Positions 11,390 through 24,400 of a stretch of DNA of 64,000 bases are shown piece after piece. The stretch covers positions 4,970,759 to 5,034,758 of the forward strand of contig LR746266.1 in the NCBI GenBank assembly GCA_902729315.2. Reading direction: 5' to 3'. The position numbers and the translations under genes are program-made. Source of the stretch: Spirodela intermedia. Its lineage: Eukaryota; Streptophyta; Magnoliopsida; Alismatales; Araceae. Under the pieces are notes generated by a model. That model was not told the origin of the DNA and searched no databases. It worked only from the letters and a program-made list of their open reading frames with translations. Numbering within the stretch: the stretch's first letter is position 1; each line of letters opens with the position of its first letter.

Positions 11390-14300
11390 CTATGAGGCGA
11401 CGAGGGGCTTGAGTTCTTCCTCCATGCTCGCATGCTTAGCGGCGGCTTGGTCCCTCTCGTAGGTGACGTACAGTGGACTATAGAGGAGGCAGCAGAGGAA
11501 CCAAGGCACCGCCATCGTCGACAGGAGCCCTTTGGACAGGGCCGCCGCTCGACCCCCCGGCGTTGACCCATATCCGTAGATCCTCTCCGACAGGATCCCC
11601 ACAGCGGGAGCAGCCAGGGAAGAAAAGGAGCCTTCGATGGCGCGGTCAAAGGCGTAAATCATCGTCCGCTGCCTCGCCGGCACCACCTCGGCGAACATGG
11701 GGTTGTTGGCGCAGGAACCGCACCAGCTGATGGTGAGGCCCATAAGGAGCAGCGTTAAGGCGAAGGTGCTCCAGCTCGCCTCAGTCTGGGGAATCACCGT
11801 GAGCAGGAACCATGAGAACGGGATGCCGATGAAGACGCTGAACTGGGCGCACATAACGCGGCCAGCGTGCGGGTAGACTCGAGATATCCGGTCCCCCAGG
11901 AACCCGCCGAAGAAGGAGCCGACGGCGCATCCGGTGGCCAGCAGGCTGATCAAGGCGGCGGAGCTTTTATGATCGAATCCTGCAGAGAGTCAAACAGACT
12001 TCGATGACCCATCTTCAATCGAGTTATATAAATAACTGATAATGATCCATGGAGAGATAATCAGAATTCACTTACCAATAAGTTCGAACCACATTGTCAA
12101 GAAAACCATGGCCGTCCATGGAAATGAACCGACGACCCCCTGCAAGGCAATTATCTGAAATGTCCGCACCTTCATTACAGATTTCATTGCTACCCAGGAA
12201 TCACTCCACGCTGAGGATAAGAAGGGACCTCCCTTCCGAACCAGCTGATCCCTGGAAAGGAAACAGATGAGCATGCCTTAAATTTGGTAGATGAATAGGG
12301 CATGTGAGCATCCGACGATCACCACCTTGGGTAAATGAACCCACATAAACTATAGCAGAGAATATTGATTAATGGCATTTGAGTATGCTGAATGAGCAAC
12401 AATCGGATGAAATCATCAAGCTATGAAAGTCATGGTCCGAATTATTTTATATAATGCAGAATACAATCTTGACTGCAATCAGTGCACAGAATCATGAGAA
12501 AGACAGATCAAACTGCTTTCTTTCTCCTCGAATACTACTTGATATCAAGCGGGTGGATCTTCCCACCTGTATCAGAGATTGAAAACCAGAGTATGAGATG
12601 GGCTTTATATAAGGGAGTTTTGATGATCGGTACCTCTCAAGACGCTTCATACCGCTCTTAGCGATTTGTGCTTTTCTTGGGTCAACAACAAACATGAAGA
12701 CGAGGAATCCAATCAGTAAACTCGACAATGCCATAAGGATGAACGCGCAACGCCATCCGGGCAGGCCCCAAAAGTCTTGTCCAGCCATGACTGTCGCCAA
12801 AACACCACCCCCTATGCCACCAACGTTGCCCACAAAGCTCAATAACCCAAAGCCAGTACCTCTGGCACCATCGAGATAACTATCGGCAATGAAAGACTGA
12901 AGAGCTGGAATCACAATCGCCAGTCCAAATCCATTAACTGCCCTCCAGAATGCCACCTCTCCAAAGCGTTGACTCACACCCACGGCAGCTGTAGATAAGC
13001 CCCAACACACGGTGCCCATTGCCAGAACCGTGGGGCGGTCATAGTGGAGAACGAGTACACCAGCCAAGGGAGAAGCTAATGCTTGCACAAAATTCCTAAT
13101 GAATGTAAGATACCCTAGATCAGTAGGACCAACTTTGAAGGCTTCACTAACTTCTTTATAAACAGAAGGAAGAAGATTCTCATCCGCACGCTCCATTATA
13201 GCTGCCATGTTGATGAGAAGAAGAGAGATCGAAAATCCACAAATCTTCCATGACCTGTGATATTATGAAAAAATATAAGAGACAATAAAGATTGACTTCA
13301 GCTAATATTAGCAGTGCCCTGTTTTAAAAAAATGCAGCATTTAGTCAGACATTCAACTGTGAGCTGATTAGTATTAGGAAAAAGAAGCTAAAACATTTTA
13401 TGAGCGGACAGGTTTTGGATAACATTAGAATCATTCCATAACATTATATTCATCGGTCAAAATGAACCAAGCACCTGATTCCTGTTTATGTTTCTATGAA
13501 AGCCTTTCGAGTAATCTCAAAAATTAGGCATAACGTTTTGGAAAAATGTTTTTACCATCAAACTTTAGAATCAATGTGGAAATAATAACACACTACGCAT
13601 CTTAGTCAGATAATAAACTCTGCAGAGTCCCCAAGCAGTACTCGGCCGATGTGAGAAGATGACACGCTTAGGCCTTGGCCAGACCCGCTTCAGAGAGCAT
13701 GTTTTCTAATTTTCTATTGCAGGAGTTCTGGCAAAAAAAATGAAATCAATCCCATTTCTATGTTAATTAAATAAAGTTTCGTGATAAGAAGATCGATTGA
13801 TAAATTGTGATATGTTTCGAGAGGGTACGTAATAATGATTTTCATTGCTTTGTGTTGACCACCGATTACTATAAAACAATGATGTTCTTGCTCTACAACC
13901 AAAGGATATGCCTTAGAAATATGTCATAGAAGTAGCCTCGCTTCTGTTAGAACCACACACTGCCTTTGTGGCATAACTCGGTAAATTCAATCAGCTTGTA
14001 CCCAGAGGACCCTACTCGCTTCAAGGATTCTTTTTAATCCGGTCCAAGGAATTTGGCCTGCAGGTTGGTCAACTGCTTGACCAATTCAGCTTATGCTACA
14101 CCATCCTATTTGCTTCGAACACGTACATAATCCGTAACATAAACCTATTGACGTCGTGCACCTATTTCACTTTCAAATTAAAAACCACGGGTGAGAAGAA
14201 AACACGATCAATCGTACATCTTCTCTCAATCGTACGCCAAATTGATCCAAATAAACGAAAATATCATGCTCTAACTCTACGGCAATTAGAACACGCTGAT

Positions 14301-14461
14301 TCTGGGCTGAAAATCCGAGGAAGGGGCGTTGGGAAGATGAAAACAACGGTAAAATCGCCGTCTGTGGAAGGGTAAAAGGTGATCCGTGTATAGCACGATC
14401 TTCAAACCCAATTCAAATAACTACGGATTGGAAAGTATCCGGCCAGTGACCCTTACTTCAT
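11390..14461 (-). CDS. plant major facilitator superfamily transporter
   Basis: Four exons: 14461-14457 (only ATGAA), 13254-12634, 12251-12076 and 11979-11390; 463 aa, twelve-helix MFS size. The tiny first exon is chosen because a GTAAGG donor after ATGAA restores the frame and gives MKSWKICGFSISLLLINMAA, which matches the MK...L(V/I)NLAAIMERADE start of this plant family. After the first helix comes AIMERADENLLPSVYKEV. Further on, AVNGFGLAIVIPALQSFIAD and GWRCAFILMALSSLLIGFLV are typical family stretches. The C-terminal half has ISLLATGCAVGSFFGGFLGD and a conserved NNPMFAEVVPARQRTMIYAF. The family (including Arabidopsis UNE2-like proteins) is related to spinster-type carriers. Substrate and membrane are not established. 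It is transcribed away from the BZR1-like gene, with 2.7 kb between starts. Confidence 0.88.
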
Positions 14462-15548
14462 CTTTCCACTGGAGCGAGACTGTGCCGAGGGCCTCATAGG
14501 AAGAGGGACAGAGCCAGACTCCTACGAGATCTGGCGCACCTGCCCGCGCATCTGGTCGTCATATCCGGCACGCTGCAGGCCGGGGAAGCAGGACGGGAGC
14601 ACCAACACGGGTGCACGCAGAGAAGAAGACCCCATAACCAAGGGGAGACTTTCTCCGGCCGCCTCTGCCCGTCGCCATAAGTGGCGAATGGACACTTGCG
14701 GCGTTGATTTCTCCGCTGACCGCGGAAAAACGAACGTCGCGACAGAGAGAGAGGGATGAAGCAGAACTCAAAAGATAACGTCTCCCCTGGGTAGGTTGCT
14801 CATGCCGCCGTGACGGCGGTCGTTCAGTAGCGGCGATGCTGGCGGAGCTCCGGCGACCCTCTTGGATCTCTCACGACGAAGCCGATGGTAAAAATTAAAT
14901 CTTTCCTCTACCATTTTGTTTCTCGAGACCCAGAGATAAATGGGCCGAGCCTGCCTCGCCGCACACACTCGGCCCATATCGAGAGAGAGAGAGAGAGGGG
15001 GTGGGATTCCATTTTGATGATCGAATAATAGCCATGTGATGAGAAATTAAGATCGGGCCCATGAAATCAACCGCGAGATCAATGCGCGGAAGACGAAGAA
15101 ATAGTGGTCAACGTCATCTGAACGTGGATTTTTACAGCGCTAAGCAGGGGGATGGACGCATTAACTATGCTTGTCAACCAGTCGACCAATTAATGGTCGG
15201 CGGGCGAAGGGCGAGGAATAATCGGCGGTCCCGACATCGATGTCAGAAATGCGGCCCTAGCCGGATGGCGTTGGTTGCCCCCGTGGGGGGCCTTCTGGGC
15301 CGAGTCACCGTCCCGGTCGGCTCGGCCCAATAAGCCTGCAACTTCTCTCAGCGAGTTGACCTTTGTTGACTTTGGGAGTTCTAATTGAGGGGGCATCCTC
15401 GGTCCGGGGGGGTTCCTAATCGGGGAGGTTTAATTAACGAGGGCGGCTCGAGCCGGACAAACCGCGGAAGCAGCGCCCGTGGGGTCGGTCCCAACTCCCT
15501 TGACTTTGATCGCACGCGCGGTGGTCCCAATCTGCCCACTGCCTGTCG

Positions 15549-15877
15549 CACGTGGGCTGCTCTCCCCGCTCTCCATCACTCTCTGTCTATCCCTATCTCC
15601 TATCTCTCTCTCTCTAAGCCGTCGATATTTTCCCTCTTCCGGGGGTGGGGGAGTTCGATTGGCCCACGTGGACCGTGGAGCGGGGATCCTGCAAGCCGCT
15701 GTCGTATCAGAGGGGGCATGGAAATTGTTTTCTTGAAAAAAAAGATATTACAGGTAAATAAATACCCGGATGTCGATGGGACACCCACACGGCTCATCGC
15801 CGCAGTCGCCGTCGGCGTTAGCTGGGGCTGCACGTGGGCCGAGGCCCTTGTCAGCGGGTTGTCGAGAGCACCACGTG
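15549..15877. promoter_or_regulatory. four CACGTG G-boxes
   Basis: CACGTG is found at 15549-15554, 15665-15670, 15831-15836 and 15872-15877, and a fifth at 16533-16538. All lie 0.6-1.6 kb upstream of the BZR1-like ATG. BES1/BZR1, PIF bHLH and bZIP proteins are known to bind this core. Use by this promoter is inferred. Confidence 0.4.
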
Positions 15878-16392
15878 TTCTACGTCTCTGCACGTTGGCG
15901 CCGTTCCTGTCCTCTCATGTCGCCCGATTACTTAGTCCCCTCTCTCTCTCTCTATCTCTAAAATGAATGACATCTGCAAATAATTTCGTTCGATAGGCTG
16001 GCGCCGGTTAGAAACGCCGGTCAACGAACGTTGGAGAGTCCGGAGTCGACGCTCGTGCGGCCACCAACGGACCGATAACAGCTGATGGATTAGAAATCGT
16101 CAGCTACGTAGCGATATGTTTGCAGGCCGTGCATCCAGAAGAATGGCCGTAAATCACTATTACTATTTTTATTATTTCTTGGTTTTAATATTAGTCTCTG
16201 CGATTGGGCTTGGATTTATGTGGCCAGCCTTGCTAACGACTGTTTCAACGGCCCGCCGCCGCCGAAAGGCTACGAGCCCCCGCCCGCGCCGTCCGGGCTC
16301 GACGCACTCCACTTAATGGTCCGAAATTGATGGCCGCCATGTTCTTTCCCGATTCGCAGATCTTCGAGCCAGTGAGCCTCTCCGACGTAGCT

Positions 16393-16398
<6 letters not shown>

Positions 16399-16430
<32 letters not shown>
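16399..16430. repeat. (CT)16 microsatellite
   Basis: An uninterrupted CT run in the presumptive promoter of the BZR1-like gene, immediately upstream of the CGTG(T/C)G cluster. Confidence 0.95.
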
Positions 16431-16433
<3 letters not shown>

Positions 16434-16460
16434 CTCTCTCTGTGAGATTTGGAGGAGGCT

Positions 16461-16482
16461 CGTGTGCCGCCGTGCGCGTGTG
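16461..16482 (+). promoter_or_regulatory. three BRRE-type motifs in 22 bp
   Basis: CGTGTG at 16461-16466, CGTGCG at 16471-16476 and CGTGTG at 16477-16482 all match CGTG(T/C)G, the brassinosteroid-response element bound by BZR1. The cluster is about 645 bp upstream of the start codon of a BZR1-family gene, which suggests feedback on its own promoter. Binding is inferred. Confidence 0.4.
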
Positions 16483-16755
16483 GCAGGCCAGCGAGGCGAG
16501 GGGGGGGTAGATGGCGCACCTGGGAGCGGGCCCACGTGGCCGGTCTAACGGGGATCGTATTCCCGCGGTTTTTTTTTATCAATAACGCGAGTTGGGGGCA
16601 TTTGTGGGTTTTATATGATCATTGGGAGTTTAATGGAAATATACGCGCCGCGAATCGGAAAATGGGGCTTCTCGGCATTTCATGTCTCACGGAGCTACAG
16701 GATTAAAAAATGGGCCCCTTTTCCGTCCTCAAAAGGAGCGAGAGAGAGAGAGATT

Positions 16756-16757
<2 letters not shown>

Positions 16758-16789
<32 letters not shown>
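16758..16789. repeat. (AG)16 microsatellite
   Basis: AG run, with a shorter one just before it (16738-16752), about 340 bp upstream of the BZR1-like ATG. It probably lies in or near the 5' untranslated leader. Confidence 0.95.
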
Positions 16790-16791
<2 letters not shown>

Positions 16792-17125
16792 CAGTCACAC
16801 GAGAATCTATCCGCATATCGCAATAAAGGAACGCAGCCTCGTGAGGACCCTGCGGCGCTCAATCTCGCTGTCGCCGGAGTCTCCGGCGAGGTCTGGGGAG
16901 AGGAGAAGGCCGGGTGGGTGGGTTGGTGCCGGAGCTGCGGAGGAAGGGGGGCAGAGAGGGAAGAGTTGGAGAAGATCTGCAGAAACTGCGTCTCCTCCTC
17001 CCCGCCGTCTTCTCCACCACGAGCAGAGTCCCCATCTTCTCTGAAAGATTGGAGGGGAGGAAGGGGGTTGAATTCAGGGGCGGAGGCAAAGAAGAAGCTC
17101 TGGGTGTGGGAAAGGGAACCGAAGG

Positions 17126-18493
17126 ATGACGTCGAGGGTGGGGAGGTTGCCGACATGGAAGGAGAGGGAGAACAACAAGAGGAGGGAGAGACGGCGGAGG
17201 GCCATAGCGGCGAAGATATTCTCCGGGCTGCGGGCGTACGGCAACTACAAGCTCCCCAAGCACTGCGACAACAACGAAGTCCTCAAGGCCCTCTGCGCTG
17301 AGGCAGGCTGGATCGTTGAGGAGGACGGCACTACCTACCGCAAGGTATTATTTATCTCCCTGCGTTCATCTCGCCTGAGTCTCAGCTCTTATCCCATCTG
17401 GATCTCGCGGGGATTTTCCCAATCTTTTTCCTGATCTGATCCGCATCACGTGGACCTCTCGTAGCCTGCGATCTCGCTTCTCTCTCAGATCCTTGCCCTC
17501 GTTGATGTTCCTCTAATCTGACCGTTTCCGGTGCCGTCTGTTCGATCCGGACATCGATCTCCTGCTACCCTTCAGGACGATCGGCTTCGCGGGCTTTCGT
17601 TATCTGCTCCTGAATTTTTTTCATTCTGTTTTTGAAACATTCAATAGGCAGTGGTTATTAATCCGCAAGGGAAGATCTTGGAAGATCCTGGCCCCACCCG
17701 TCTCTCCAGGTGCAGATCTGGAGGCGTTCTTTTGATCTGGTTTAACAGCCGTCTTCTTCTACCTTGTTGTTGCCAGGGATGCAAACCAGCGCAGCCCAAT
17801 CCGGAAATGGCCCCCGGCGGCACGCCGGCGAACTTCAGCCCCTGCTCCTCACCCTACCAGCCCAGCCCCCTCTCCTCCTCCTTCCCAAGCCCCGCCCCTT
17901 CTTACCACGCCAGCCCATCGTCCTCCTCCTTCCCAAGCCCCTCCAGGCAGGAAAACTCTGCAAACCCCAACATAGACCCCTCCCATCTCCTCCCCTTCCT
18001 GCGTAACATCGCCCTTCCACCCCTCCGAATCTCAAACAGCGCCCCTGTTACGCCGCCGCTGTCCTCTCCGACGGCCTCCAGGCCACTCAAGCTGAGGAAA
18101 TCCGAGTGGGACTGTGCCGCCACCTTCCCCCACCCTCTGTTCGCCGTCTCTGCGCCGGCGAGTCCCACCCGCAAACCCGCCGCCATACCGGAGTGCGACG
18201 AATCCGACGCCTCCACCGTTGATTCCGGGAGGTGGGTGAGCTTCCAGATGGCCGCCCCCCCTTCTCCTACCTTCAACCTGGTCAACCCCATCTCCCGCCC
18301 GCAAGCGGCGGCGGCGCCGGTCACAGCGAACGGCATGAGCTTGCCGGAGAGGGGCCGAGGAGGGCCGGAGTTCGAGTTCGAGTGCCGGAGGGTGAAGCCG
18401 TGGGAAGGGGAGCGGATCCACGAGGTCGGAGTGGACGACCTAGAGCTCACTCTTGGCGGCGCGAAGCATCAGGTCCAGTTGAATTCCGCTTGA
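17126..18493 (+). CDS. BZR1: BES1/BZR1-family brassinosteroid transcription factor
   Basis: Two exons, 17126-17344 and 17777-18493, joined in phase 0; 311 aa. Exon 1 is the highly conserved N-terminal DNA-binding domain, with [40 protein letters not shown] and the exon junction after DGTTYRK, exactly where the family splices. Exon 2 is rich in Ser/Pro with repeated SxxxFPSP-type sites expected for GSK3/BIN2 phosphorylation, a 14-3-3-like [11 protein letters not shown] site, and a C-terminal EAR-like repression motif (LELTLG). Family members move to the nucleus when brassinosteroid signalling inactivates BIN2 and bind G-box and CGTG(T/C)G elements. This could be the orthologue of BZR1, BES1 or one of BEH1-4; the sequence alone does not decide. 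An alternative acceptor upstream in the intron would add unrelated residues and is unlikely. Confidence 0.95.
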
Positions 18494-21400
18494 AGGTCGA
18501 GCGTCTCCTCTGTCATTGTGCTCCGACCCACCATTATCGTCTTCCTTCGCGGCTCTCGGTGAAATCTTCAGATTTTGATCTCACGACCGCGTCTGTAAAT
18601 TAGAACGGAGAGCTGATTGTTGCGTATTTCTATCCCTTTCTTCTCTCTCGATCTCTTCTCTTCTGTCTGCCCATTTTTTTCTTTAACTCCCCCCTCGATG
18701 CCCATCTGCAGCGAGCGTAGCTCGGACAGCGTCTTGGGGTTTCCACCCTCTGTTCTTCACTGTCGACCACTCCTCTGCTCCTCTCTCCCATCGGCCCACA
18801 TATACACAGATACACAGACAGAAGAAGCTGTTGCTTTTGATTTCGGCAGAAAGCCTGCAGCGATTGATCAGGGGTTCTCCCCGTGCCTTCCTCATGCCGA
18901 ATCTCTCTCTCTCTCACACACACACACGCTATGAAGCGGCCCAATCAAAAACAGCGGAGAGTGGACGGCTGATGACTGGAAAACACGGTTGCTGAGCGCA
19001 GCGCATTGATTGATGAGAGGAGACGGAGGCGGGTCAAATTGGAACAACGACCGGCAGAAGTGACGTAATTTAAGTGGTATCATATTTCGGCTCTGATCCC
19101 AAAATATATAAGTTTTCGTTCCTGGGTCGATGATTTCTACGGCGGACTTCTCTAATCACTGCGATCGTTTCGAAATTTCATATAAGAAAAGCACCCATTA
19201 TCTCAACCAAAAAAACTCATAAACAGCGATCAATCTGTGGTCAACCCATCTAGCACTCGGTTCGTGCAGACGGGTTGGAGAAACGCGTGAATCATTCACA
19301 AAACATGGGAAATTCAGATCGATGAAGAGTTGATGGGATGAGGGATGGCGAATTTAAGGCCAATTCACGCCAGATCAGTTCAGAAATCGACGATTCGACC
19401 CATTCTATCACTGAGACTTGAACTGAGAAACGGATGATCGCAGATTCAGAAGGATCCCTTGGAACGGTTGACTCATGGTCGCTTCACACTGACGAGGGTC
19501 CAGCTCATCATCGTTGGGCTACAAAAATTCCGAACTAAGCATTCAGAAGAAGCCCTGGTCACTGAGATTAAGCTAAATGGGTATGTGGGAAAGCCACAAG
19601 AAGTTATCTTTTGTATGATTGGAGAAGAGAACTGCAATGGGTCAACATAATAAATGAATAATCACACTCGAAGAAACCAGCGACCACCCTTCAGGAGGAA
19701 ATATACGGTTCGTCATGTACTTTGCAACCGGCGACTAGAGTGTGCTGACCACCGATGACTGGCTATCGAAGGAAATATACGGTTTAAAAGATCGAATCCC
19801 TTGTACCTGAAGCAGCTGGAAAGATGGTCAACGGTCATTGACCGTCCCTGCTGTCTGCATAGATGAATAGACAACCATTGGAACAATGCAAGGGAAGCCA
19901 CTTCTCATAAGATCCCTGCTTATTGCTTCTGCTTTTGGACTTCTGACAGGCAATTGGCGAATGTGATGGAGAACAGTAGCAATCGGCTTATGATTCACAA
20001 GTCTTCATTAGTTGTCGCTGAATGATCCAAACCCTCCGATGATCTAGAACAAAAAAATCCAGTTAGGAAGATGATCGTATGAACGTTAATCCAGTGAGTC
20101 TATTCGCTGCATCTGAGCTCCGACTAAGTGGTCCTGACGCCTAAGCAACGATGAAAAAAATCGAAACATGATACTTCGAATCAGGCCAAGAGATGGGTAA
20201 GGTTATGATCTTTCATATAAGAAGGGTGCAAGCTCGAGGAGGAAGAAGAGTCTAAGGTCTAGAAATCATTGTGCATGCTCACATAATGCGAAAAGGTTGG
20301 GATTTACTCTCATACTCAGAGCACAGGATTTTCTGGATAATTTGGATGCCATGGAAGTAAAATCAGAAAAAAGTGGGCTTTATATGCGTTCATTATAAAC
20401 TTGAAATTGGGATTTATGCACTTAGTTTTTATATTAATTTAAACGTCAGAAGCATAGGTTTTACTAAATTTGAATTGCAATCCTTCTCAAATAGCAATGT
20501 TTGAAATAAACACACGAAACGAGATCTCTTTACGGTATTTTGATTCTCCATAGACAGACACATGCATTCCTTTTTCTTAATTATAAAAGCTAGTTCGTAT
20601 AAGAGAAAATTAAAATTACCGATCTTTGTTCCTATCGCATACAAAAAAACACCTCTGATGATCAAGATTTCTGCAAATTTTCTTCATAACTTCACTTTCA
20701 CTGCTACCTTTAGAAAAAAGATAGAATTTGTACCCAGAAACTGTATTTGCTAGGAAACTTACAGAGAGATAATAAAAATGATTAAGAATGTAATGTCATG
20801 ATTTATAAGCCATGATTATTCCCAAGATAGATGATAAAGCCAAAGAAAAAAAAACAGACTATGCATCAATTCATTTTTTGTCTTTGACAAACCAGAAAAA
20901 ATAATGACGAACGACACAACATCCTAAAGGTAACTCACATTAAGAATCTATGCATTCCCTAGAGGTCTCTCTAGCTCTGCATCTGGAAAGCAGAATCCTG
21001 CCATGAGACGAGTGAAATGATTTTCTTCTCTAAAAATCTAGGAATTGATTCTAGATGAAAGTTATCAAACATGTTCCTGTAAAGAAGTTAATTGATGGCG
21101 TCATACCTCAACAAAAATAAGACTTTCCCATTGGAGAAACGAAACCTATATTTTTTATGATCACTTTAAAAAAAGTAATAAAGGGCAGAACATACCTGAA
21201 AGTCTCTCTTTCAAGAATTCTTGGCCAGCTGAGCTCAGCCACATTCTTCATCGTGGAACGAAACGTATGGAGGATCTGAACCAAACGATTTCCAGTCGCA
21301 TCAATGCAGGTTTTCAATACCAAGAATCCATCTTATGGTTCTCAATCAGTAATTCATACCCAAGGAAAAGTCTATGAAACAGTAGCTAGTTTCCTACTGA

Positions 21401-24400
21401 ATTCTAACAAATCGATGCTCAGGAACAAACCATTAAACTGCCTTTCTATATCTGTGAATATATATTTATATATACGACATAATTACCGACCATCTCTACT
21501 ACTATTCAAAGGCTTCTTGCCGCAACTATCTGCTGCTCTCTGAATGCATCGGATGACTGATGCTGTCCGTATGTATTGGAGGTACATTTCCATTTCGGGG
21601 ACTGTGAATGACGATCTGGTTGCCATTATATTTAAAAGAGGCTGGACTTAAATGTTCCGTTTCCCCTCTCCTCTCTCTCTCTCCTCCATCAAACCCCATT
21701 TCCTTCCATCAGAAGGTAACCTTGGCACAGTGTCTGTTGGACAAATGCTATCCCTTGTCATGATATTACACTTGAAGAAGATGAGGAACCAATCGTTTTG
21801 GAGGCGATTCTCTTATCCCTGGTGGATTGGCGCTACCGAGGATGCATTATCCGGCTATTTCATAAATTTCCTTTAAGGGTTTCCAGGTTTTCTGAGGGTG
21901 TCAATGTCATTTTATGTAGATCCTTTGTCCGCCACTGTGGTCATGTACGTATACTGTTGTATGAGTACTTTGTTAATCTTGAGCATGTGGTGTTTTTGGC
22001 CCATATGTCAAAATAACAATGCTTATAAATCTCTAGTATCCTTGTCGGGCATTGATTAGTTTTCAGCCATTTGCATCGCTGCTTCCTGCTACTTTTGGGT
22101 TGCCCCCCCCTCTCCATGGGATTCAGCTCCTTCACTGTTTATGCACAGGTTTCCACATTAGGCCCGTTCTTTGTCTAGAATCAAGAAATTCGCGCCAAAA
22201 GTTCGGGTTATCGACCGCTTCTATTTAATTTACAGCGTTAATGTACGACCCTTGGCTTTTCCTTCAAAAAAAATATTGCATATTTGTGTCTGACTAGACA
22301 AATGGAATAACATGAAGGGTTGCAGCATTGCAGGGGACATGTAACAGAGAAGAGGACGGAGGCCACCTTGAAGCAAGCATCAAGCATCAACTCCCAGCAA
22401 TCCGAAACCACCTCCACAGGCTTGACGCCGTTTCACCGCCGCTTTCGCCGGAATTTCGCGGCCTTTACAGAAGGACGGGTAGAAGAGGAATAAGACGAGC
22501 ATGATCTATCGGCCGAATTGAGTCTTAAAGCGGCCTGGGCTCACAGGGAACCGGTTTTCGACACTTCAACCTCGTCTCCTCCTCCGCAGCTGAATCCCAC
22601 AGAGGCCTGCAAGGCCCAGCTGCCCTATTTCCGCACCTCGGTTCTCTGCGCCTGAGACTTCATTACCTTCGAAACACAGCATTGATTCCTCAAATGCACG
22701 CCCTCCGGCCAACCTCATAGCCCATACCATTGAAAGGAAGACTTCCCGCAATGCCACCACAAGCCAGCCCCCTTCAAAGACGATCACCCACTTCAGTTTT
22801 CGACCCTTCTGGAGCTGAAGAAAGAAAAGGTGTTTCTTCACGGTCGCTGTAGCTATGGGCCGGTCTGCTCTGCGTCAACGTGGGCCAACTGTCGGTGAGG
22901 CCCGCGGTGGAGGGCACATCTCAGGACCTGACAGGGTTTGAAAAGCCCCCACTCTTCTCCCCGTACAACCCTATCCTATCCCAAAACCGCAGCCTTTGAC
23001 GTGAAGGCCCCCGCCGCGTGCTGGGCCATGCCGTCGCGTGTTCGCCCCTCCACCTCGGAGCTTCGAGCTCGACGGATCCCGCTCACAGTCAACACCGTGG
23101 ATCACGAGTGGCGCACGCGGCGGTGGCCGGGATAAACAAGGGAGGAAGGAGAAAGAGGACAAGGGGCCCGTGAAGAAGACGGCGGAGGAGAGAGTGACGA
23201 GCTCGAGCTCTCAGGAAGACCCACCGACGAGCTAACCTGCCTCGAGCTTCGGGCCGGTGCACAAATGGGTGCCGCAACTGACGTGCGTTCGCAGTACGTC
23301 ATCCCTCCCGGTCACATCCTCCTCTGCCAGCGTCCATTTCGAGCCAGCCGACTCCGGCAACGGAGGAAGAGGACGAGGGAATAGAGAACCCGCCGGCGGA
23401 AGGGAGCGCCGGCGGCAGAGGATCTGCCGGAACAGTGTTTGGAATGTGGGCGAGGGAGTGTGGGAGGGACGGTGGCGGCGCAGGCCAGACTAGCGGCGGC
23501 CGGCGAGAGGGGTTTCGTCTTCCTCCCGGGGCGGCGCCCACGAGAAGCGAGGGTCTGCGTGAATCCGACAAACGGGATCAAGCGCAGTAAAGAAGCCAAC
23601 TAAACTGCGCCCCCTCTACGCTTTATTTTATCTGACACGTTTCGGCCCACCATTCGTTCTCCGACGGGGAGCTGGGCGGTCACTTCTATCCAACTGCTTT
23701 CCAGCAGCTCGCAGCCGCTGTCAGACTGGCCATGTGGAGAAGAGACAAGAGCTCGCTCCATCTCCCTCTCCCGCTCTCTCTCTATCTCTTCTCTCCATTG
23801 CTCTGATAAGCCTAGAATGAGTGTCGTCAATGGGGTTCGTCCTGTAGCTCCGGCGTCAAACGCTGGGAGGCCCACCGGTGGAGAGAGGAAGGACCAGGAA
23901 ACAGGGGCGAAGAGAGAGAGAGAGAGGGAAGCTGGCTCTGAGATAGCCAGGTCGTCGCCCTGGCCTTTTAAAATTTGTGAGCTCGAGCTCGTTGAAGACG
24001 GCGGCGGCGATCTCGGGACGGGCTTTCACCTCGGCGCATGTGAGGGAATCCCTCCCGGAGAGCACGCGCGCCTCCCCCCACCCTTTCACCTCCCTCCTCT
24101 TTCCAGCTCCTCCCCACCACTATTCTCGCTTCCCCCATTTAATCTAAGCGGTAGCATTGCATGTCCTCCCTCTCTCTCGCTCACTGGGAGGGATGATCCT
24201 TATCTCTTACCATATACGGAGGGCACTAGAACCACCACCCCGCCGTGGACGGACCCCTGTGGGAGAAGAACCCTAATTGATTGCACGGTGCCATCCATAA
24301 CTGTCGTCTTATCCTCTCAAGAGACAGGCGGTGACGCAATGCGGACGGAGGAAGAGGAAGACTGGGAACACGTGTCGGCCTCCCCTCCGGCGTACGTCGG

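Larger units (their letters stand above)
14462..17125. other. divergent promoter region between MFS and BZR1-like genes
   Basis: No gene supported. The region contains scattered G-boxes, a BZR1-type motif cluster and three dinucleotide tracts (around 14981-14998, 16399-16430 and 16758-16789). Open frames here consist largely of Ser-Leu or Glu-Arg repeats from CT/GA runs or are unrecognised. Confidence 0.5.

Noticed and set aside
14768-14977. Frame tested as first exon of the MFS gene
   Set aside because: Its only nearby donor (GTCGCC) leaves phase 0, but the next exon needs phase 2. The ATGAA exon at 14461-14457 fits.
23312-23599. Frame that looks like an organelle transit peptide
   Set aside because: Its first codon is TTG, not ATG, and no downstream conserved domain follows.
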